From contig NZ_CAIZIZ010000144.1 in the NCBI RefSeq assembly GCF_903933125.1, forward strand, positions 1-44,174: 44,174 bases of DNA, given 5' to 3'. The translations under genes and the position numbers were made by a program. Under the pieces are notes generated by a model. The model was not told the DNA's origin. It worked only from the letters and a program-made list of their open reading frames with translations, and searched no databases. This DNA comes from an uncultured Lamprocystis sp. (GTDB lineage: Bacteria; Pseudomonadota; Gammaproteobacteria; Chromatiales; Chromatiaceae). Positions 8,713 through 16,830 of this stretch are shown here, piece after piece. The stretch's first letter is position 1; the number at the start of each line of letters is the position of its first letter.

Positions 8713-9078
8713 ATGGTTCGTGAAGCCCCGGCGATGACGGTCCGGCAGAATCTCGGGGAGTTACTCAACGAGATTCAGTACCGTGGCGATTCGATCGTCA
8801 TCACCAAGAGCGGGAAGCGGGTCGCGGCAATCGTCGATATCGCCCTCTTTGAGCGGTTGCATACCATAGACGAGGACCGCGCCCTGCAGCTTGGCAACCG
8901 CGCTCAGACACTCCCCCCTGCCCCGCCAAACGAGCACCTGGTCAGCATTGATGCGGCGCAAGCGGACGCTGAGGGATTCGGTCGCCTCGCGGCCCTGCTG
9001 GCCCAAATCGACCTGATCCCGGAACGAGAGGACGCCTATGATCCTCTGCCCTGGGATGAGCATGGCCTGCCGCAATGA
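8713..9078 (+). CDS. Type II antitoxin, Phd/YefM family
   Basis: The 121-residue protein matches the Phd/YefM fold in its N-terminal half: MTVRQNLGELLNEIQYRGDSIVITKSGKRVAAIVDIALFERL. This part binds operator DNA; the acidic C-terminal part (ERLHTIDEDRA.. to DAYDPLPWDEHGLPQ) would wrap a toxin. GAGGTG at 8701-8706 supports the ATG at 8713. A reading frame beginning MIVVD overlaps its stop (ATGA at 9075-9078), as a PIN toxin gene should, but it is lost within a few codons. The antitoxin is therefore an orphan, sitting where the middle TPR gene used to be. Confidence 0.85.
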   Translation: MVREAPAMTVRQNLGELLNEIQYRGDSIVITKSGKRVAAIVDIALFERLHTIDEDRALQLGNRAQTLPPAPPNEHLVSIDAAQADAEGFGRLAALLAQIDLIPEREDAYDPLPWDEHGLPQ

Positions 9079-9092
9079 TCGTGGTTGATATC
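9075..9092 (+). pseudogene. First codons of a lost PIN-domain (VapC-like) toxin
   Basis: ATG ATC GTG GTT GAT ATC starts on the A of the antitoxin stop and encodes MIVVDI, the typical beta-1 strand and first catalytic Asp of VapC toxins. Homology stops there: the next bases are intergenic and the 3' end of the TPR gene starts at 9114. Six codons are too few for proof; the ATGA overlap after a Phd antitoxin is the main support. Confidence 0.4.
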
Positions 9093-9113
9093 CGGCCATC
9101 AGGTGTGAAGGCT

Positions 9114-11099
9114 CTACTTCCCCCGCAGCACTGCGTCCGATTGGGGCGGCACCCTGAGCAAGGCGGTGAGGTTCTCAATGAAACGCCCCATAGGCGGCGT
9201 GGCCAGCGCCACCCGCGCCTTGGCCAGCGCGAGCCGGTGTCTGTCATCATCGGTTTGGGCCAATTGCTCCAGATTGGCAATGAGCGCGTCGGCTGATGCG
9301 TCCTCGCCTTGGGCACGGTGCAGCATGGCCAAGGCACCATACAAGGCAAAGACCTCCTGCAGGTGGAGCCGCGGCCGTTGCAGCAGACCATCCAGTAACG
9401 CCCCGGCCCTGGCCAAGTCGCCATCCTCGACCAGCAACACCGCCAAATTGCAGCGCGCGAACAGGTAGTCGGGGTGAGCCGTGACCACCCGAGCGTAGAG
9501 TTCCCGGCACTCGGTGTCCCGACCCTGCCGGGCCCGGAGTACCGCCAGGTTACCCAGCGCGATCGGATGGTCCGGAACGCGTTCCAGAATGGCGTTGAGA
9601 CGCGCATCAGAGGCCGCGAACTCACCCATCCGAGTGAAGTCCGCGGCCTCGATGAGCAGCGCCTCGAGGTCGGCTGGAAGATCGGTCGGCCGCGGCGCCC
9701 GATCGATCTGGGTCGAGACCAGTTGAACCGAGCGCAACACCTTGCCGTCCCAAAACTGCACTGTCTCGTCACTGTCGACCACACCGCTCTCGCGTAGCGT
9801 GCGGAGCAATTCGCCGCGTTCCTGCGGGGTGCCGACGGGCCGGCGCGCCAGATCCCGAAGAATGGCTGCGGCGCGCCGTTCGGGCGGCCCGCCTGGGATG
9901 GGCTGAACCGGTGACTCGCGCGTCAGCCGATGGGTCAGCAATTGTGCGCCCAAGGCACGCACGGTCGCATCGCCGGCCAGATAGATCGTTTCCAGATAGG
10001 CATCGCGGGCGGTCAAGGCGCCGAGCGCTGACTCCAGGTGTGCCTCGTCAGCCTCCGACAGTCGACGCATCCAGTCGATCGGCAGCACCTGGCGCCAACC
10101 GAAGAGCACCGGACAGCTCAGGGGTGCCGCATCCCGTTCCAGGACGGCGAGGTTTTCCGCGGCGGTCGCATGCCGCGGATCCTGCTCCAGCGCCTCCCGC
10201 CACAGCGTGCGTGCCTGATCGGCACGCCCCAGCCGACTGGCCGCCCCGGCAGCCAGATGGAGCCGTTCAGCGACCCGGTGACGGCGCTCGCTCGCGGCCC
10301 ACGCGGCCCGCTCCATACGCTCGAAGGTGTCCCAGGCCGCCTGATCTTCGTGGATCAACAGCAGCGCGGTGAGCTGCCCGTAAGCATCCTCGGAACGGCG
10401 GGCAGGTGCCTGAGCCAAGGGGACGCCAAGCGCCCTGGCGCCGGTCTCATCGCCCAGATACAGGCGCAGCCGCAGTGCCCAGCCCAGGGCAAACAGGTTC
10501 TCCGGATCTTGCGCCCAGGCCTCCAGAAAAGCGGTCAGTGCCTCCTCGACGCGGTTCAGATGAAAGAGCGCGAACGCGCGGTTATTGCGGGCGGAAAGAA
10601 TGCTGCAGCCGTCCAGCACCCGCACCACGCCCTCAAAATCATCGGCATTCAGATGCAATCGACCGATATCGAACTGCTCCGCCTGCTCGCGGGTGATCTG
10701 CGAGCCGTCGGGCTGGCGCAGGATCTCCTGCAGACCCGCGGCGTCGGTCAGGTCGACCCCCGATAAGGCGCCCAGGGCCCGGGCGCGCTCCGCGACGCGG
10801 TACGCCAATGCGAGATGGCGGGCCTCGATCGCCAACGGGAAGAAGGTCTCAAGCGCACGTGGACTGTTGGGACGGCGTTCCAGCCACTGATAGGCGGCCA
10901 GGGCCGCCGCACCCCGGTCGCGGCCCAGGTCCAGGGCATCCACCAGTAATTGGTTGGCGCCGCCGTGATCGGGGAAGCGCTGGACCAGGACCCGTGCCCG
11001 CTCGATCGCCCGCGGATAGTCCCGGTCGCGGAGCAGCCGCTCGACGGCCTTGATCTGAGCCGGCTCGGGCGGCGGGGTCTTCGACGGCTTTTTCGGCAC
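9114..11099 (-). CDS. Large TPR-repeat protein, paralogue 2 (full length)
   Basis: The 661-residue protein starts at a GTG (11099; AGAGGA just upstream) with VPKKPSKTPPPEPAQIKAVERLLRD, the exact counterpart of paralogue 1. A frame from 11204 exists but its 35 extra residues are unrelated to paralogue 1. Helical repeats fill the chain (DYPRAIERARVLVQRFPDHGGANQLLVDALD, NNRAFALFHLNRVEEALTAFLEAWAQDPENLFALGWALRLR, DYLFARCNLAVLLVEDGDLARAGALLDGLL) and it ends RFIENLTALLRVPPQSDAVLRGK. Overall identity to paralogue 1 is clearly above half by eye. There is no signal peptide. TPR proteins of this kind usually scaffold protein complexes; the partner is unknown. Confidence 0.85.
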   Translation of the reverse strand: MPKKPSKTPPPEPAQIKAVERLLRDRDYPRAIERARVLVQRFPDHGGANQLLVDALDLGRDRGAAALAAYQWLERRPNSPRALETFFPLAIEARHLALAYRVAERARALGALSGVDLTDAAGLQEILRQPDGSQITREQAEQFDIGRLHLNADDFEGVVRVLDGCSILSARNNRAFALFHLNRVEEALTAFLEAWAQDPENLFALGWALRLRLYLGDETGARALGVPLAQAPARRSEDAYGQLTALLLIHEDQAAWDTFERMERAAWAASERRHRVAERLHLAAGAASRLGRADQARTLWREALEQDPRHATAAENLAVLERDAAPLSCPVLFGWRQVLPIDWMRRLSEADEAHLESALGALTARDAYLETIYLAGDATVRALGAQLLTHRLTRESPVQPIPGGPPERRAAAILRDLARRPVGTPQERGELLRTLRESGVVDSDETVQFWDGKVLRSVQLVSTQIDRAPRPTDLPADLEALLIEAADFTRMGEFAASDARLNAILERVPDHPIALGNLAVLRARQGRDTECRELYARVVTAHPDYLFARCNLAVLLVEDGDLARAGALLDGLLQRPRLHLQEVFALYGALAMLHRAQGEDASADALIANLEQLAQTDDDRHRLALAKARVALATPPMGRFIENLTALLRVPPQSDAVLRGK

Positions 11100-11217
11100 C
11101 GCGGTTCCTCTGGTGGGTTGGTGTTGAACAGGCGTCCAGTGTAGCGGAACTGGGGCGTTGCGCTGTCGTACCGGCACCGTAACGCGCCCGGCGTCTTCGG
11201 ACACCGTCTTGCGTCGG

Positions 11218-12279
11218 CTAGGCCTGCAGCGACGCCAGATCGATGACGAATCGGTACTTGACGTCGCTCCTGAGCATCCGCTCGTAGGCCGTGTTGATCT
11301 CCTGCATCTTGATGACTTCGATGTCCGAGGTGATGCCGTGCTCGCCGCAGAAATCGAGCAACTCCTGGGTCTCGGGGATGCCGCCGATCACCGACCCGGC
11401 CACTGACTTGCGACCCAGGATCAGCGGAACCGTGCTGAGGGCGGGCTCCAGGTCGCCCACGAGCCCGACCAGCACCAGGGTGCCGTCGAGCGTCAGCGTG
11501 GACAGATAAGGGTTAACGTCGTGAGCATAAGGGACAGTGTCGACGATCAGATCGAAACGCCCTTTCGCCGCCTCCATCTGCGCCGCCTCGGTAGACAGCA
11601 CGATGTGCTCGGCACCCAGTCGACGGGCATCCGACTCCTTGCCGGGGGAGCGCGTGAAGAGCGTCACCTCGGCCCCGAGGGCTTTGGCCAGCTTGAGCCC
11701 CATGTGTCCCAGACCGCCCAATCCGATGATGGCCACCCGGCTCCCCGGACCGACCTGCCAATGCCGCAGCGGCGACCACAGGGTGATTCCCGCGCAAAGC
11801 AGCGGCGCGGCACCGGCCAGATCGAGCCCCGCAGGTACCTTCAGCACGAACCTCTCGGAGGCGACAATCCGCTCCGAGTAGCCGCCATAGGTGGGGCGCT
11901 GATCATGGCGGTCGTACGAGCTATAGGTCAGGGTGTGTCCCTGCTCGCAATACTGCTCCAGCCCCTGTTCGCAGGGCGTGCAGTGCCGGCAGGAGTCGAC
12001 CATGCAGCCGACGCCGACGGCATCCCCCGGCTGGAAGCGCGTGACGTCGGCGCCAACGCTGACCACCCGCCCGATGATCTCGTGACCGGGAACCAGCGGA
12101 TAGAAGCTCCAGCCCCAGTCGTTGCGGGCCATGTGCAGATCCGAGTGACAGACGCCGCAGTAGAGGATCTCGATCACCACATCGTCGGGACGCGGATCGC
12201 GGCGCTCGAAGTGGTATGGCGTCAGATCATCGGTGGCGGATTGGGCGGCATAGCCGAAGACGTTCATCGTCATGGTCAT
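11218..12279 (-). CDS. Zinc-dependent alcohol dehydrogenase, YahK/cinnamyl-alcohol dehydrogenase type
   Basis: This MDR-family enzyme interconverts aldehydes and alcohols. In the 353-residue product the catalytic zinc ligands are C41 (CGVCHSDLH), H66 (PGHEIIG) and C162 (LLCAGIT). The structural zinc ligands are C97, C100, C103 and C111 (CRHCTPCEQGLEQYC). The nucleotide fold is GLGGLG (186-191), followed by LFTRSPGK, which with Arg/Ser after the second strand points to NADP(H). Length and order match YahK/YjgB. GGGGA precedes the ATG at 12279. It seems monocistronic. Substrate cannot be told from sequence; broad-range aldehyde reduction is usual for the family. Confidence 0.93.
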   Translation of the reverse strand: MTMTMNVFGYAAQSATDDLTPYHFERRDPRPDDVVIEILYCGVCHSDLHMARNDWGWSFYPLVPGHEIIGRVVSVGADVTRFQPGDAVGVGCMVDSCRHCTPCEQGLEQYCEQGHTLTYSSYDRHDQRPTYGGYSERIVASERFVLKVPAGLDLAGAAPLLCAGITLWSPLRHWQVGPGSRVAIIGLGGLGHMGLKLAKALGAEVTLFTRSPGKESDARRLGAEHIVLSTEAAQMEAAKGRFDLIVDTVPYAHDVNPYLSTLTLDGTLVLVGLVGDLEPALSTVPLILGRKSVAGSVIGGIPETQELLDFCGEHGITSDIEVIKMQEINTAYERMLRSDVKYRFVIDLASLQA

Positions 12280-12399
12280 TTCCCCGTAGAGACAGGTGTT
12301 GAAAGTGAGCGGCTGGAGTGCGGGCGCGGCGGCGGCAAGCCCGCGGAACGGGAGGCCGAGCCGGACGGCTCGGGATACTCACACGCGAGCCCGTAGCCC

Positions 12400-12472
12400 G
12401 TAGGTTGGGGTGAGGAACGAACCCCAACATCCCGGCCGCCGATCGTTGGGGTTCGTTCCTCACCCCAACCTA
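12400..12472. repeat. 74-bp palindromic element, copy 1
   Basis: GTAGGTTGGGGTGAGGAACG starts at 12400 and its inverse CGTTCCTCACCCCAACCTA ends at 12472. Inner arms AACCCCAA and TTGGGGTT flank the loop CATCCCGGCCGCCGATCG. The copy at 13014-13087 has the same loop in the same orientation. Both are preceded by AGCCC. No open frame is inside. I read it as a non-autonomous mobile element of MITE type. Confidence 0.85.
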
Positions 12473-12482
12473 ACAGGCTAGC

Positions 12483-12933
12483 TTAGGCCGCCCGGCTACG
12501 ATTGCGAACCTCCCAGCCCTCGCACGCCAAGCCAATGTAGATCGGGATGGGCTTTTGACCGGTGTTGTAATAGACGATGGTTCGGCGGGACAGCCCGAGC
12601 GCTTGAGCCGCGGCGCTCAAGGTGAGCCCGTTGCGCTTCATCCAGGCATTGAAGCCTGCGGTGGGGAAGGCGGTGCCGGCCTGTTCGCGCGCCATGCGAT
12701 TCATGGTCTCGACCGACAATCCCTGGTCAATGGCTGGCCATTCGATACCGTGGCCCCAATCCGCTACGACGATATTCGCGAAGCAATCAGCGTCCGTCAG
12801 CGCCTCATAGCCGGCAGAGCCGATGATCGTCGCAACCTCCAATTAACGTTCTGCCGTCGGAAAGGGTAGCTTCGATTGTCGCGGGCGCAACGGCCTTGAC
12901 GGAAATAACGGTCAGCATCAGCGAATACCTCAT
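12483..12933 (-). pseudogene. Frameshifted DUF2442 plus helix-turn-helix protein
   Basis: From the ATG at 12933 the product reads MRYSLMLTVISVKAVAPATI..TLSDGRTL, a DUF2442-like N-terminus, then stops at 12805. In the next frame, from about 12842 to the TAA at 12483, it continues EVATIIGSAGYEALTDADCFANIVVADWGHGIEWP and an HTH region GLTLSAAAQALGLSRRTIVYYNTGQKPIP. One lost or gained base near 12840 explains this. A TTG at 12842 could restart the second part but has no good ribosome site. The 12933 start overlaps an upstream stop (ATGA), as in DUF4160-DUF2442 toxin-antitoxin-like pairs, where DUF2442 would be the antitoxin-like partner. Confidence 0.65.
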
Positions 12934-13013
12934 AACTGAGGGTTGAGCTTGCGCCATTCGGCAAGCAGGTCGACCGTGTGTCCAGCGGACCATTGCCTAG
13001 CCTCGGCCAGCCC
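12930..13013 (-). pseudogene. 3' fragment of the gene upstream of the DUF2442 gene
   Basis: Immediately after the palindromic element, in frame to the TGA at 12932-12930, the minus strand reads GLAEARQWSAGHTVDLLAEWRKLNPQL. The stop overlaps the start of the DUF2442 gene by ATGA. The run xWxxxHxxxLLAEWxxLNPxL resembles the tail of DUF4160 proteins, usual partners of DUF2442, but 27 residues are too few to be sure. The rest of the gene is missing. Confidence 0.4.
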
Positions 13014-13087
13014 GTAGGTTGGGGTGAGGAACGAACCCCAACATCCCGGCCGCCGATCGTTGGGGTTCGTTCCTCACCCCAACCTAC
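13014..13087. mobile_element. 74-bp palindromic element, copy 2, at a broken-gene junction
   Basis: The sequence starts GTAGGTTGGGGTGAGG at 13014 and ends CCTCACCCCAACCTAC at 13087. It matches the copy at 12400-12472 in arms and loop and has the same orientation. To its right is the 5' part of an Rpn-like nuclease gene, to its left the 3' end of a different gene. So it either inserted with a deletion or was the site of recombination with another copy. Confidence 0.8.
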
Positions 13088-13345
13088 CGCGCTCCAGGCG
13101 CGATAACGGCGCACCTGCATCTCGATATTGCATTGGCGGCCCGCGGCGTCTTCGGCCCGCAGGTCCAGAATGATGTATTTGCCGTGCAGTTCCGCGGCAT
13201 CGATAGCCGGATTCTTCACCGCGATGTGCGTGATCGGCGCCGCGCAGCGGCGCACGGCATTGATCAGCGCCACCAGCAGGTCCGGAGCGTCGGCGAACAG
13301 ACGCTTGAATACATAGTCATTCTTGGGGTCGAGCAGGTCGCACAT
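13088..13345 (-). pseudogene. Truncated Rpn/PD-(D/E)XK nuclease family protein
   Basis: The minus-strand start MCDLLDPKNDYVFKRLFADAPD is typical of the Rpn/transposase-derived PD-(D/E)XK family. It continues through KYIILDLRAEDAAGRQCNIEMQVRRYRAWSA with the catalytic D and ExQ positions (DLRAED..NIEMQ). After about 86 codons it enters the palindromic element at 13087. Family members are about 300 residues, so at least two thirds is lost. Read-through translation into the element is not meaningful. Confidence 0.75.
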
Positions 13346-13392
13346 CGCAACGGATGACGCCGGTACGCGTGTGGCGTCGCGCTGTCACAGCG

Positions 13393-13716
13393 TCAGTGAG
13401 GCCGGGCGCTCGAACACTGATCGCAGCGATCGGCAGCGACGAACTCGATAATGGCACGCGTGTCGTCCGAGCAGTTCATGAAGACGATGCGGTCAAGAAT
13501 ATCGGGACCATGACGCAGGATCAGTGCGCCGATCAACTCATCAACAAAGGACTGGGTCACCGCCAGACCGGCGAAGTCGAAAACCACCTCATGGCCTTGC
13601 AGCAACGCCTCTTCAGCCTGCTGTCGAGGGGGCACGGCAACAGAGCGCAGGCCCGCAAAACGACCCTTCGATTGGGCGCTGAGCAGCAGATGTTTACGGT
13701 GGGTGGGCGTGTCCAT
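13393..13716 (-). CDS. STAS-like DUF4325 domain protein
   Basis: The 107-residue protein starts MDTPTHRKHLLLSAQSKGRFAGLRS. It has the DUF4325 core VVFDFAGLAVTQSFVDELIGALILRHGPDILDRIVFMNCSDDTRAIIEFV (about residues 45-95), an STAS-like fold that in relatives follows or partners a histidine-kinase-like ATPase. Here such an ATPase gene lies directly upstream on the same strand, 40 bases away, which supports a two-gene unit resembling anti-sigma/anti-anti-sigma switches. The ATG at 13716 has no strong ribosome site, and a longer frame to 13860 overlaps the upstream gene. Function in this organism unknown. Confidence 0.75.
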   Translation of the reverse strand: MDTPTHRKHLLLSAQSKGRFAGLRSVAVPPRQQAEEALLQGHEVVFDFAGLAVTQSFVDELIGALILRHGPDILDRIVFMNCSDDTRAIIEFVAADRCDQCSSARPH

Positions 13717-13756
13717 GGCAGGATAATGGGGTCGAAGCCAGAGGAAAGTAAAGCAC

Positions 13757-14724
13757 CTACGAAGAACGCAGCGGTCTGCGCACCCCCTCCGCGCTCGGCA
13801 GAAGTGTGGCAATGCGGATATCTCTGAGCCTATCGCGTCGTAACTCCAGCCCGATGGCAACCCCTTGCCAGAACGCCTGGTTCGTCAGCAACCCGGTCGC
13901 GCTCGTCGGATTGTGATAGGCATCGCCGCTGACGATCAATGCCTTGCCGCCCGCGCTCTGCGCAACACCGTTGTCAACCCGACCCCCTCGTTGGTCGTGT
14001 CCTCGCGAAGCCCTAAGTCCCGGTTGCAACTCACCCGCGGCTTCATCGCGGTCAGGATCGCGTCACGGTGGGTCTCCCCCCGAAGATCGGGATGATTCCG
14101 CAGGGTCGCCAGAAACCCGCAGCCGTTATCAGTGACCGCCAACCGCACCAGGTCATTGGTTGGGTAGTATTGCCCGGCGACCCAGACACGCGCCCCCTGG
14201 TACCCCACGCGGCGCGCGTGGGTCAGGGCATTTTCGAGCAGTTCGCTCAGGACGTACTGAATCGGCATGCCGAGTCGGTCCACTTCGGTAAGTCCGGTCA
14301 TCTGGTCAGGCGCCTCGTCGCGATCGACGCCAGGAACGGCCCCAACCAAGGCGTTCGTCAAGCGCCCCGCCGCATCGCTGGCCGTGTCTCTGTCAAGAAT
14401 ACAGGTCAGTTCGACCAGCGCGTCTTGGCGATTGCGGCGTCGGGTCATGACAGGAGCGCAGTCGCGCAGTTCCACGCCCGCAAACAGGTCCATGCGCCGT
14501 AGATAGCCGCCCACGTCGGCGCTGAGCCCATGGACGACGACCCTCTGCCCCCATGTGATCAACTCCTGGAAACCGGCACCGAGGAGGGTCAGACCAAAAG
14601 GATCAACGAACTTTAGTCCGGAGGCATCAAGGACCACATCGTCCTCCGCTGCCTGAATCGCCCGGCAGATCGAGATGGTTTGCCCGCACGAGCGGGCGGA
14701 CAGGAATGTGGGTAGGCGGATCAC
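13757..14724 (-). pseudogene. STAS plus HATPase signalling protein, frameshifted near its C-terminus
   Basis: From the start at 14724 come an STAS-like domain (VVLDASGLKFVDPFGLTLLGAGFQELITWGQRVVVHGL) and an HATPase_c domain with the N box YVLSELLENALTHA, G1 box AVTDNGCGF and G2 region NEGVGLTTVLRRA. The frame then ends at 13936 with ARAARH. One frame over, the expected continuation is intact: GGKALIVSGDAYHNPTSATGLLTNQAFWQGVAIGLELRRDRLRDIRI to the TAG at 13757. The shift falls in AGAGCGCGGGCGGC near 13960, a GC run where a sequencing error is also possible. The ATPase core itself is complete. Confidence 0.7.
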
Positions 14725-15359
14725 AACTTCAAACGCTCTGTTGCCTACGTTGATTGCAGCGCATCAGGGCCGGCATGTCATGGACAGAATGAGGAGATTC
14801 GCGGTTTCCATGATGGATATGTGCCATAAAATGCGCGGTTTCTGAAAGAGCAGGCAGTGTTCGCTATCCCCGGCGCGCCCGGTTAAACGTCTGCGGCCTT
14901 GGCCATGGTTCCGGCCAGCTCAGGCGCCGCCCGGCTGGTGTCCCTGGCTTCAGCCTTGGATCGGCAGGGTAAGGCTGGAGCCTTCCTGCCCAACTGAACG
15001 AGCAGGCTCGCCGCCACAGATCGCCGACTAGGGTTCGGTATCCTACGAATACAACAGTTGATTGACAGTACTCAGATCACCCGCAAGATGAGTTACCGAA
15101 CGGCTATAGCACAACAAGAGATATTGCCGGGCCTGGCGCCTTGGCGCAACAACTTATCTTTCAAGGACTCGCGATCCGGCACCAACTGTTAGAGGGTCAT
15201 ACCATGTTACACTCCACCCTGGGTCACGTGAGAGAATCCGATGCCTCGGCGGAGAGGACGCTTGCGTGACGAAAAGTGACAGGTGATTCAGTCTGTGCGG
15301 ACAGACAGGCGTGGTACCAACCTGCGTTCAATTGCGTTTATGGTGGGGGTCAGGTTAGG
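14725..15359. other. Gene-free stretch with a small hairpin
   Basis: No coding sequence is convincing in these 635 bases. At 14946-14957 and 14971-14982 GGCTTCAGCCTT and AAGGCTGGAGCC are near-inverted; the arms resemble the repeat at 39093-39180. A TTGACA occurs near 15063 but no matching -10 is clear. The promoter of the HNH gene should be in the right half. Confidence 0.5.
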
Positions 15360-16274
15360 ATGGCCAGCAAGGACCAGAGCATCCGTTTGGCGGCATTCAC
15401 TCAGTGCGCTCGGCTGATGCAGGAATATAGTGGAACTGTGCCCTGGGCAGCGATTTCGCAGGGTTTCGACTTCGAGGGTGAACGGGTCTACCTCGGCAGC
15501 AGACCACGTGGCATCCACAGGCCGACCCAGATGACATGCGGCGTCCTCAGCATAAAGACAAACCAACCGCGGCAAGGTCGCAGCGCCCGCTATGACGACG
15601 CGCTAAGCGGTGATGGCTATTTCGTTTACGCATTCCAAGGAACCGACGCCGCCAATCGTGATAATACTTGCTTGCGGGAAGCGTTCGATGATCAGACGCC
15701 ACTCGCATATTTCTATGGCATTAGCCCCGCTGTATACCAGATACTTTTCCCCTGCTATGTGACAGAATGGCAACCAACTCTGCTATCCTGCATGGTTGCT
15801 GTAGGCAGTCCGTATGAAATGAATCAGCGAGAGCCAGATCCGCCGGCATATCGAATCGACCGGCGATACAGCACGATCGAGGCAAAGGTGCGACTGCACC
15901 AGGCGGAGTTCCGTGAGTTGGTGCTCACCGCGTACGGACGGCGCTGCGCGATTTCCGGATTGCCGATCCCTGGTTTGCTGGAAGCCGCGCACATAGTCCC
16001 GGACCGAGATGAACGCGGGCACCCGGAAGTGAGCAACGGACTGTGCCTCTCGACATTACACCATGCCGCCTACGACCGAAACCTGCTGGGCATTGATCCC
16101 GATGGGGTAGTCCATATACCCGCCGCGGTCTTAGCGCAAAAGGATGGACCAACGCTCGAAAAGGCGATAAAGGCTTTCAACGGCGCTAGAATCTTTCTTC
16201 CGCACCATCCCTACGATAGACCGAATCAGGACTACCTGGCAGAGAGATTTGATGCTTTTCGACAAGCGTCGTAG
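15360..16274 (+). CDS. McrA-like HNH restriction endonuclease (putative type IV)
   Basis: The 304-residue product ends in an HNH_2-type nuclease domain: RRCAISGLPIPGLLEAAHIVPDRDERGHPEVSNGLCLSTLHHAAYDRNLLGI, with H211, N226 and H234/H235 as metal and catalytic residues. The first ~190 residues (MASKDQSIRLAAFTQCARL.., YDDALSGDGYFVYAFQGTDAANRDNTCLREAF, PLAYFYGISPAVYQILFPCYV) match the recognition part of short McrA-like putative restriction enzymes related to ScoMcrA. Such enzymes cut modified DNA; whether the mark is methylation or phosphorothioation cannot be read here. The internal ATG at 15360 fits the family start better than one 28 codons upstream. No methylase is nearby, which fits a modification-dependent enzyme. 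Confidence 0.85.
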   Translation: MASKDQSIRLAAFTQCARLMQEYSGTVPWAAISQGFDFEGERVYLGSRPRGIHRPTQMTCGVLSIKTNQPRQGRSARYDDALSGDGYFVYAFQGTDAANRDNTCLREAFDDQTPLAYFYGISPAVYQILFPCYVTEWQPTLLSCMVAVGSPYEMNQREPDPPAYRIDRRYSTIEAKVRLHQAEFRELVLTAYGRRCAISGLPIPGLLEAAHIVPDRDERGHPEVSNGLCLSTLHHAAYDRNLLGIDPDGVVHIPAAVLAQKDGPTLEKAIKAFNGARIFLPHHPYDRPNQDYLAERFDAFRQAS

Positions 16275-16409
16275 TTAGGCAGACCGAGTCGGCGGCGGTT
16301 ATTCAAGTTGAAGGCGCAACGACTGGGCTAGCAGGCGGCGCATCGGCGCGGGTCGAGCCAAGGGGTGGCGCAGGACGCGCGGATGAAGACAGTGGCGCAG
16401 AAAAACATA

Positions 16410-16519
16410 CTAAGGCGATTTCCGACAATTTGGATACCGGTCAGTGTAGGTGCGACTGAAGTCGCATCGACATCCGAGCCGATGGTTGGTGGTATCCGGT
16501 GTTCCGGAAATCGCCTAAG
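16410..16519. repeat. MITE-like element with CTAAGGCGATTTCCG ends
   Basis: The ends CTAAGGCGATTTCCGACAA and TTCCGGAAATCGCCTTAG-like (GTTCCGGAAATCGCCTAAG) are inverted. The middle has GTAGGTGCGACTGAAGTCGCATC, a degenerate form of the GTAGGGGCGACTT palindrome. Relatives are at 17488-17566, 18553-18618, 36302-36362 and 6134. The rest of 16275-16731 shows nothing I can name. Confidence 0.75.
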
Positions 16520-16731
16520 TTATCGATAGATGTCACACAGGGACGAGCGAAGCGGCAGGGTGTTGAACAGATGCGTCAAGCGTATAAGGAAGTGTCCTTG
16601 CGCCAGTGCTTTGGGCCTCAAGCTGGTATCCCCCTACCCCTTTGAGGTGCTAATGATCGTCACTTGAAAGCATGGCGAACCCGCGGCCCGTGTCTGGAAA
16701 AGATCACCAGATGCGCGCAACCCCGTAGGCA

Positions 16732-16830
16732 TTAATGTTCATCGCCGATCCGGCGCCGGGCCTCCGGGGAGAGTTGCGGGTCTTCGTCCCCCCACTACAG
16801 GAGGCTGTGGATATCAAGCAAGAGCCGCAT
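16732..16830 (-). pseudogene. vapC: VapC-like PIN toxin remnant with in-frame stop
   Basis: The ATG at 16830 overlaps the antitoxin stop by one base (TGATG). Translation gives MRLLLDIHSLL, a stop codon, then WGDEDPQLSPEARRRIGDEH and another stop at 16732. Intact PIN toxins read MRLLLDTHxLLWWLxDDPxLSPxARxxI, so the alignment is clear and the stop replaces a conserved Trp. One frame over, INAYGVARIW continues the likeness briefly (NAVYVSAASxW) before it fades. The toxin is dead: two stops, a frameshift and a missing C-terminal half with its last catalytic acids. Confidence 0.8.
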
